From an uncultured Oscillospiraceae bacterium (GTDB lineage Bacteria > Bacillota > Clostridia > Oscillospirales > Oscillospiraceae): a stretch of 64,000 nucleotides of DNA. Below the pieces are notes generated by a model, which worked only from the letters and a program-made list of their open reading frames with translations, was not told the origin of the DNA and made no database searches. Shown here one piece after another: positions 58,346 through 64,000 of the stretch; the stretch's first letter is position 1; each line of letters opens with the position of its first letter. Location: positions 1 through 64,000 of the forward strand of contig CANQRM010000006.1 in the NCBI GenBank assembly GCA_947626265.1, written 5' to 3'. The translations under genes were made by a program, and so were the position numbers.

Positions 58346-59450
58346 AACAAACCTCCTGTTTACTTTTGTCCAGCGCCGCACGGATCACCTGGTCCATGTC
58401 GTAATACCTATATTCCCCCAGGCGGCCGCCGAAGATAACATTCTCTTCCTTATCCGCCAAGGCCCTGTATTTGGCATACAGCGCTCCGTTCTTTTCATCA
58501 TTCACCGGGTAATAGGGCTCGTCCCCCGGCTCCCATGTCTTGGGGTACTCCCTTGTGATGACCGTCCTGTTCGGATCGCCCGCGCCGAACTCGAACCATT
58601 TATGCTCGATGATACGCGTCCAGGGCGTCTCGGCGTCCGTAAAGTTCATTCCCGCTATGCCCTGATAGTTCCCCGTGTCCAGCGTCTCGGTCTCAAAGCA
58701 CAGCGAGCGATATTCCAGCCGTCCCAGCCGGCAGCTAAAATATTCGTCGATCGGGCCGGTATACACTATCCTCTCCGCCAGGGCGTCCAGCCGCGCTTTA
58801 TCCGCCAGATAATCAATGCCCAGCCGGACCTCGACACCCTCCAGCATGCTGGCGATCATCTTTGTATAGCCGCCTATAGGGATACCCTGATAGGGATGCT
58901 CAAAGTAGTTGTTGTCAAAGCGCATGCGCACCGGCAGCCGGCGGATGATGAATGCCGGAAGCTCGCTGCAGGGCCGCCCCCACTGCTTCCGGGTATAGCC
59001 TTTCACAAGCTTTTCATAGATGTCCCGCCCCACCAGGGAGATGGCCTGCTCCTCCAGATCGCGCGGCTCCCCTTTGACCTCCCCACGCTGCTCTTCCAGC
59101 TTCGCGAGGACCTCCTCCGGGGTATTCACGCCCCATATCTGATGGAAGGTGTTCATATTAAAGGGCAGGCTATAAAGTTCTCCTTTATAGTTGGCCACCG
59201 GCTCATACCGGAAGTGGTTGAACCGGGCAAAGCGGTTCACATAGGCCCATACCTCTTCGTTGTTGGTGTGGAAGATATGGGGCCCGTATTTGTGAACGAC
59301 GATGCCGTCCTGCTCATATGTATACGCGTTCCCGGCGATATGGTCCCGCCGGTCAATGACAAGACAATGTTTTCCGGCGGCGGTCATGCGTTCGGCAAAT
59401 ACGGAACCAAATAGGCCGGCTCCGACGATAAGATAGTCATATGATCTCAT
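58335..59450 (-). CDS. glf: UDP-galactopyranose mutase
   Basis: This 371-residue flavoenzyme converts UDP-galactopyranose to UDP-galactofuranose. The FAD-binding VGAGLFGSVFAERM is at residues 9-22, followed by the family hallmark HKYGPHIFHTNNEEVW near 53, and later RWGRPC-like KQWGRPCSELPAF and the substrate-region tyrosines. Length is as expected. Its presence predicts galactofuranose in the polymer. Its start overlaps the LicD gene stop (ATGA), so it is translationally coupled to the upstream gene. Confidence 0.95.
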   Translation of the reverse strand: MRSYDYLIVGAGLFGSVFAERMTAAGKHCLVIDRRDHIAGNAYTYEQDGIVVHKYGPHIFHTNNEEVWAYVNRFARFNHFRYEPVANYKGELYSLPFNMNTFHQIWGVNTPEEVLAKLEEQRGEVKGEPRDLEEQAISLVGRDIYEKLVKGYTRKQWGRPCSELPAFIIRRLPVRMRFDNNYFEHPYQGIPIGGYTKMIASMLEGVEVRLGIDYLADKARLDALAERIVYTGPIDEYFSCRLGRLEYRSLCFETETLDTGNYQGIAGMNFTDAETPWTRIIEHKWFEFGAGDPNRTVITREYPKTWEPGDEPYYPVNDEKNGALYAKYRALADKEENVIFGGRLGEYRYYDMDQVIRAALDKSKQEVCYAV

Positions 59451-60310
59451 AGCTCTGTATAACGCTCCTCTGTGTACAGAACGCTATGCACATTTCTTTC
59501 AGCCCCAGAAGGGGGCGTCATATAATCTCCATATATCCGGGCCAGATAGGAATGATGATCTTCCGGCCCTTTCAGCTTCATCCCCTCGAACTCATACATC
59601 GCTCCAGGTCCAAAGACCCTCTGGGGAAACATTTCCTTTGCCTTATAGACCCCTATCCCGTTTATGATCCAGCTTGCGTCATGGTAAGGATACTCTCTCA
59701 AAACTCTGTCCAGCACATTCAGCCATTTGTCCGTATTCAAGTATCTCCATACGCCTGTTATCCTCGCCGCATATATGATCATTCTTTCATGTATGGGCCT
59801 GTCAGGACGTTTCAGATTGACCCTGTCAAGAGTTGAAATATGGTACATTGCGCGGGTGAACAGGATCTTCAGAAAATGAAATCTCCGTGCAACTGCGCTC
59901 TCCGGCATGCCATCCAGAGGAAACAGATCTATCCATATATTCTCTGTGCGTTCTATCATGCTTCCCATCCGTTTGACAGAATACCTCGTGTCTACGATAC
60001 GGGAAAAGTAAAAATGATGTGTCAGATTGCCGTCGTCCTTCTTATATGTTACCAGACGCAGATGGTCCGGCAGTTTCTCCCCAATATAGGCCAGCAGCCT
60101 GTCGTAGTGCTCTCGCGGGATACCAATATCGAAATCATCGTCCCAGGGAATAAAACCCTTGTGCCGGACCGCACCCAACAATGTGCCGTCAATGATATAA
60201 TAATCGATATTTGCGCTGTCCAAGAGCGGTTTGACGGTCGTAAAAATATCCCAGATCACACGCTGTACCAATGACAGGTCAGATCCATTCTCCATACTCT
60301 TCTTATTCAT
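59447..60310 (-). CDS. LicD family phosphotransferase
   Basis: This 287-residue protein has the LicD signature DGTLLGAVRHKGFIPWDDDFDIGIP near residue 42, a nucleotidyltransferase-superfamily active site that transfers a phospho-substituent from a CDP/CMP-activated donor to a glycan; the classic case is phosphocholine. Here the operon encodes PEP mutase fused to a LicC-like nucleotidyltransferase, so a CMP-phosphonate donor is the better guess. No membrane segment is visible, so the reaction would take place on the cytoplasmic, lipid-linked repeat unit. It lies 53 bases after the DUF4422 gene, with a GGTGA site. Confidence 0.88.
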   Translation of the reverse strand: MNKKSMENGSDLSLVQRVIWDIFTTVKPLLDSANIDYYIIDGTLLGAVRHKGFIPWDDDFDIGIPREHYDRLLAYIGEKLPDHLRLVTYKKDDGNLTHHFYFSRIVDTRYSVKRMGSMIERTENIWIDLFPLDGMPESAVARRFHFLKILFTRAMYHISTLDRVNLKRPDRPIHERMIIYAARITGVWRYLNTDKWLNVLDRVLREYPYHDASWIINGIGVYKAKEMFPQRVFGPGAMYEFEGMKLKGPEDHHSYLARIYGDYMTPPSGAERNVHSVLYTEERYTEL

Positions 60311-60363
60311 TCTCTGCGCTCACCATATTCCGCATCAGAAATCAATGGCCGGAACCGACCAGA

Positions 60364-61140
60364 TCATCTCTGCGGGAAAAACTTTCTGACGAGGAAGCGG
60401 CCGCCCTTTTTCAACCAATTTATTCTTTCCATAAACATCACGGGAAGTTCTCTATAAGCTATTCCTTCCACTTCATTCCAGGTGTCGATCATAAATTCTC
60501 CCATAGCCCCAGCTGTCCGTGCCTCCAGCGGAGAGTAATATGTATAGTCGATCCGCCGTTCCGTCTCGATCATAATAGGAAATAACCATTCACAATATCG
60601 GTCGAATACGTCCTTTTTCATAATAAATATATTGAACATATGGGCATGTGTCCTTGACACCACAGCATCAAATGCATCAACATATCCGGGCTGAAGTTCT
60701 TGTATCACGTCACGGAGGATCGCAAGGTTTTCCTCGTGCTCGTTAGGGGTATGTGAGAAATGGCTTCGCAGGCTCTCGATATAATACTTTCGCATTTTAG
60801 GCAGCACGAGATCGCAGTCTTTTAAAACAGACTCTAATTCCTTTTTTGAAAGAATGCAGTCAAATTTATCCTTTCCGATCCTTCGGAGCAGAGGCAGAGC
60901 CGTAAAATGGCGCCTATAATGAACGAGCCCTATATATTCCGCGCTTATATTCCTCCATGCCCAATAAATGCCTGTGAGCTCGCACAGATGCGGATTCAGG
61001 GAAGATATATTATCACCCGTATCATCGCCAACATAGCCCATTCCCTCTTTTCCGTTTTTACCAACGTGCACCGGAATATACATCGGGTCAGCCGGCATTC
61101 TATATCTTTTGTGAGCAGCCACTATTATTTTTATATCCAT
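60364..61140 (-). CDS. DUF4422 family glycosyltransferase-like protein
   Basis: This 258-residue protein matches DUF4422, a family found in capsule and exopolysaccharide clusters and thought to be glycosyltransferases. Visible pattern: IIVAAHKRYRMPAD near the start, SLNPHLCELTGIYWAWRN, and IGLVHYRRHF, followed by a C-terminal region with YYSPLEARTAGAMGEFM. ATG at 61140 follows GGGTGGAAG. The gene overlaps the end of the initiating phosphoglycosyl transferase gene by 41 bases, so the two are tightly linked and this protein may add the second sugar; that order is inference. Confidence 0.8.
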   Translation of the reverse strand: MDIKIIVAAHKRYRMPADPMYIPVHVGKNGKEGMGYVGDDTGDNISSLNPHLCELTGIYWAWRNISAEYIGLVHYRRHFTALPLLRRIGKDKFDCILSKKELESVLKDCDLVLPKMRKYYIESLRSHFSHTPNEHEENLAILRDVIQELQPGYVDAFDAVVSRTHAHMFNIFIMKKDVFDRYCEWLFPIMIETERRIDYTYYSPLEARTAGAMGEFMIDTWNEVEGIAYRELPVMFMERINWLKKGGRFLVRKFFPQR

Positions 61141-61795
61141 ACTTCCACCCAAAAATCGCGGGGACCGTCAGTGCCAGGATCTTTGCGTCGGTCCACACAC
61201 TCTGTTCTCGGATATACCCCAGATCCATCTCGATCCATTCGTCGAACAGGATGTCATATCTGCTCGATATCTGCCAATAGCAGGTGATGCCCGGCTTTAC
61301 CAATTCCCGCTGGCGCTGATAGGCATTGCAGGCCAATTCCTCTGCTACAGGCAGCGGCCGGGGCCCGACCAGGCTCATGTCGCCTTTCAGCACATTCCAT
61401 AGCTGGGGCAGCTCGTCGATGCTCGTCCTGCGGATAAAACGCCCCACCTTTGTCACACGCGGGTCGTTTTTCATTTTAAAGACCGGGCCGTCCGCTTCGT
61501 TGCGTTCCATCAAGGACGCCTTGACCTCATCCGCGTCGGTGTACATGCTCCGCAGCTTGTAGATGGTGAATTCCCGCCCGTTCAAACCGATACGGGGCTG
61601 GCGATAGATCACCGGCCCCTTGGGGTCCTCCAGCTTGATGGCGGCGCCGCATACCAGGAATATCGGGATGCAGACGATCAGTCCTACAGCGGACGCCATG
61701 ATGTCGAACGCGCGCTTTATGAACCTGTATGCCAAGCTGTTGTTTGGCGCCGGCGTCTCTCTTTTTGCCGCTGCGGCTTCAGTTTCCCTGTTCAA
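61100..61795 (-). CDS. Initiating phosphoglycosyl transferase (sugar transferase, PglC-like core)
   Basis: This 231-residue monotopic membrane enzyme moves a sugar 1-phosphate from a nucleotide donor to undecaprenyl phosphate and starts each repeat unit. A single hydrophobic re-entrant helix lies at about 28-52 (IMASAVGLIVCIPIFLVCGAA), followed by PRIGLNGREFTIYKLRSM, the catalytic Asp-Glu dyad in SIDELPQLWNVLKGDMSLVGPRP and KPGITCYWQ. It lacks the N-terminal membrane domain of WbaP-type enzymes. The start is TTG at 61795, preceded by AGGAG. The sugar it transfers is not predictable. Confidence 0.93.
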   Translation of the reverse strand: MNRETEAAAAKRETPAPNNSLAYRFIKRAFDIMASAVGLIVCIPIFLVCGAAIKLEDPKGPVIYRQPRIGLNGREFTIYKLRSMYTDADEVKASLMERNEADGPVFKMKNDPRVTKVGRFIRRTSIDELPQLWNVLKGDMSLVGPRPLPVAEELACNAYQRQRELVKPGITCYWQISSRYDILFDEWIEMDLGYIREQSVWTDAKILALTVPAIFGWKYGYKNNSGCSQKI

Positions 61796-61810
61796 ATAGC
61801 TCTCCTCAGC

Positions 61811-62749
61811 TCATTTTCCCATGAGCCCTCTGTAATACTCAATGGTCCGGGCCAGGCCCTCGCCCAGGGGCACCTTCGGCTCCCAGTCCAGCAGCTGTTT
61901 CGCCAGGGTGATATCCGGCCGGCGCTGCTTCGGGTCGTCCGTCGGGAGCGGCCGGAACATCAGCTTTGACCGGCTCCCGGTCCGGCGCAGCACTTCCTCC
62001 GCCAGTTCCAGCATCGTGAACTCCCCGGGATTGCCCAGATTCACCGGGCCCGTTACCTCCCCGGGGGCGGCCATCATCCGGCATATCCCCTCCAGCAGGT
62101 CGTCCACATAGCAGAAGCTCCGGGTCTGTTTCCCGTCGCCGTATACCGTGATGGGCTCGCCCCGCAGGGCCTGGTTCACGAAGTTGCTGATGACCCGCCC
62201 GTCGTGGGGGTCCATCCCGGGACCGTAGGTGTTGAAGATGCGCGCCACCTTGACCTTCGTCCCGTACCGGCGGTGGTAGTCGAAGCACAGCGTCTCCGCC
62301 GCCCGCTTCCCCTCGTCGTAGCAGGCCCGGGGCCCGTCCGGGTCCACGCTGCCCCGGTATGTCTCCGGCTGGGGATGGACCTGGGCGTCGCCATAGACCT
62401 CCGAGGTGGAGAACTGCAGCACCGCGGCGTCGTTTTGCCGCGCCAGCTCCAGCATGTTCAGCATCCCGAAGACGCTGGTCTTCAGGGTGTGCACCGGGTC
62501 CGTCTGATAGGCAGGCGGGCTGGCCGGGCAGGCCGCGTTGTATATCTGGTCCGCCGCCAGATCGATGGGCTCCACGATATCGTGTTCGATGAACTGAAAA
62601 TTGGGCAGGCCCATCAGCTCCCGGATGTTCTCCATCCGGCCTGTCTGGAGGTTATCCAGGCAGATGATATAGTTGTCCGGGTCCTTCGCCAGCCGTTTGC
62701 ACAGGTTGGACCCCAGAAAACCCGCGCCGCCGGTCACCAATATCCGCAT
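61811..62749 (-). CDS. UDP-glucuronate decarboxylase (UDP-xylose synthase)
   Basis: This 312-residue short-chain dehydrogenase-type enzyme converts UDP-glucuronic acid to UDP-xylose. The NAD-binding [15 protein letters not shown] is at the start; [25 protein letters not shown] is characteristic of the UXS group; and the Tyr-x3-Lys pair lies in [12 protein letters not shown] near 140, followed by [10 protein letters not shown]. It follows ugd directly, so UDP-Glc to UDP-GlcA to UDP-Xyl is encoded in two adjacent genes. ATG at 62749 places the GxxGxxG correctly; the track start five codons earlier lacks a ribosome binding site. Confidence 0.92.
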   Translation of the reverse strand: MRILVTGGAGFLGSNLCKRLAKDPDNYIICLDNLQTGRMENIRELMGLPNFQFIEHDIVEPIDLAADQIYNAACPASPPAYQTDPVHTLKTSVFGMLNMLELARQNDAAVLQFSTSEVYGDAQVHPQPETYRGSVDPDGPRACYDEGKRAAETLCFDYHRRYGTKVKVARIFNTYGPGMDPHDGRVISNFVNQALRGEPITVYGDGKQTRSFCYVDDLLEGICRMMAAPGEVTGPVNLGNPGEFTMLELAEEVLRRTGSRSKLMFRPLPTDDPKQRRPDITLAKQLLDWEPKVPLGEGLARTIEYYRGLMGK

Positions 62750-62760
62750 ATGCTCCGTCC

Positions 62761-63987
62761 TCAATCTCGCCGGAACAGGTCCCGGGTATAGAGCTTATCC
62801 GCCGCCGGCGCCAGCTCCTCCTCATACCGGTTGGCAAGGATCACGTCGCACCCGGCCAGGAAGCGTTCCAGGTCGTTGTTCACCGCATAGCCGTTGAAGC
62901 TGGTCTGTCCTGCCAGTGTCGGCTCATAGACGACGATGCTCACGCCCTCGCCGGCCAGGCGTTCCATGACGCCCTGCACGGCGCTGTCCCGGAAGTTGTC
63001 GCTGCCGGACTTCATGATGAGCCGGTACACGCCCGCCACGGGCTTGTCCTTCCCCGCCAGGTGCTTCATCACCTGGGCGGCGATGTGGTCCTTGCGCGCG
63101 TCGTTGGTCTCCACGACGGCCCGGATGAGCCGCTGGGGCATATCCGCGCAGCCGGCCAGCAGCTGCTTCGTGTCCTTGGGGAAGCAGTAGCCCCCGTAGC
63201 CGAAGGAGGGGTTATTGTAGTGGTCCCCGATCCGCCAGTCCATGCACACGCCCTGGATGACCTCCCGGGCGTTCAGGCCGTTCAGCTCCGCGTAGGTATC
63301 CAGCTCGTTAAAAAAGCCCACCCGCATGGCGAGGTAGGCGTTGGCAAACAGCTTTGCCGCCTCCGCCTCCGTGGAGCCCATCACCAGCACGGACACGTCC
63401 CTGTTCAGGGCCGCAGCCTTCAGAAGTTCACCGAACCCCTCCGCGGCCTTCACCATCTCTTCGTCGGCCATATCCGTGCCCACGATGATCCGCCGGGGAT
63501 AGAGGTTGTCGTACAGGCCCTTGCCCTCCCGGAGAAATTCCGGGCTGAACAGGATGTTCCGGCGCCCCGTCTTCTCCCGCAGGCTCTTCGTATAGCCCAC
63601 CGGTACGGTGGACTTGATCACGATGAGCGCCTCTGGGGCATACGCCGCGGCCTTGCGCACCACGTCCTCCACCGCGGAGGTATCGAAGCGCCGGGTCTGC
63701 GGGTCGTAGTTGGTAGGGGCCGCCACGATGACCAGATCGGCCCCCGTATAGGCCTCCCGCTCATCCACCGTCACCGTCAGGTCCAGCTCTTTCTCCGCCA
63801 GAAACCGCTCCAGCTCCGCATCGCGGATGGGCGATCTTTTCCCGGCGTTCACTAGGTCTGCCTTTTCCTGATGCCTGCACACGGCGTATACCTTGTGCTC
63901 CTGGGCCAGCATCACCGCCAGGCTCAGGCCCACATACCCGATGCCCGCCACCGCTATTTTGTTGATGGTCGTCTGTCTCTTCTCCAT
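62761..63987 (-). CDS. ugd: UDP-glucose 6-dehydrogenase
   Basis: This 408-residue enzyme oxidises UDP-glucose twice with NAD to give UDP-glucuronic acid. The NAD-binding [13 protein letters not shown] is near residue 16, STVPVGYT follows, and the catalytic cysteine lies in [15 protein letters not shown] near 263. The length and the [18 protein letters not shown] segment match the short bacterial form. It is the first gene of the surface-polysaccharide operon within the window and supplies precursor for the next gene. The ATG has only a weak AGAAAGAG site, and the promoter, if close, lies outside the window. Confidence 0.93.
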   Translation of the reverse strand: MEKRQTTINKIAVAGIGYVGLSLAVMLAQEHKVYAVCRHQEKADLVNAGKRSPIRDAELERFLAEKELDLTVTVDEREAYTGADLVIVAAPTNYDPQTRRFDTSAVEDVVRKAAAYAPEALIVIKSTVPVGYTKSLREKTGRRNILFSPEFLREGKGLYDNLYPRRIIVGTDMADEEMVKAAEGFGELLKAAALNRDVSVLVMGSTEAEAAKLFANAYLAMRVGFFNELDTYAELNGLNAREVIQGVCMDWRIGDHYNNPSFGYGGYCFPKDTKQLLAGCADMPQRLIRAVVETNDARKDHIAAQVMKHLAGKDKPVAGVYRLIMKSGSDNFRDSAVQGVMERLAGEGVSIVVYEPTLAGQTSFNGYAVNNDLERFLAGCDVILANRYEEELAPAADKLYTRDLFRRD

Positions 63988-64000
63988 GGTCTCTTTCTGA

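Overview
The window reads as a high-GC, spore-forming member of the Firmicutes, probably a gut Oscillospirales-type bacterium (Flavonifractor / Lawsonibacter / Oscillibacter-like; inference). Support: an alpha/beta small acid-soluble spore protein, Gram-positive style ABC importers, a YesM/YesN two-component pair, strong AGGAGG-type ribosome binding sites and generally GC-rich coding DNA. I see no rRNA, tRNA, CRISPR array or insertion sequence. The last gene (ugd) ends just inside the right edge.

Layout. 1-3.7 kb: a tyrosine recombinase with a 12-bp inverted repeat at its ribosome binding site, a SASP gene, a C39-like peptidase and a large membrane protein. 3.8-11.5 kb: a signalling block with two hybrid histidine kinases, a REC/HD-GYP/GGDEF response regulator and a free-standing Hpt protein. 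11.6-14.2 kb: a ComEC-like metallo-beta-lactamase-fold protein and a D-aminoacylase. 14.3-23.9 kb: a murein-peptide uptake and salvage operon that matches the gene content of the B. subtilis dpp-ykf operon (epimerase, oligopeptide ABC importer, serine hydrolase, NlpC/P60 endopeptidase, DppA). 24.0-27.5 kb: an NCS2 nucleobase permease behind an attenuated leader, and a Na/Pi cotransporter.

27.6-45.5 kb: a polysaccharide utilisation locus. The leftward arm carries YesM/YesN regulators, a heparinase II/III-type lyase, a discoidin-like protein and a complete L-rhamnose route (mutarotase, kinase, an AraA/FucI-fold isomerase instead of RhaA, aldolase, lactaldehyde reductase). The divergent rightward arm carries a sugar ABC importer without its ATPase, a GH88 unsaturated uronyl hydrolase and a DUF2264 protein. 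The enzymes lack signal peptides, so imported oligosaccharides containing rhamnose and uronic acid are probably cut inside the cell.

45.5-47.5 kb: a YesL/DUF624-like membrane protein and a secreted GH5 glucanase. 47.5-64 kb: a leftward surface-polysaccharide operon: UDP-glucose dehydrogenase, UDP-xylose synthase, initiating phosphoglycosyl transferase, DUF4422 protein, LicD, UDP-galactopyranose mutase, three glycosyltransferases, Wzy, a sulfotransferase, Wzx, a three-domain protein (two nucleotidyltransferase-like domains fused to PEP mutase), phosphonopyruvate decarboxylase and a VanZ-like protein. The genes predict a polymer with GlcA/Xyl/Galf precursors, sulfate, and a CMP-activated phosphonate group that LicD could transfer. 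This phosphonoglycan module is the most unusual system in the window.
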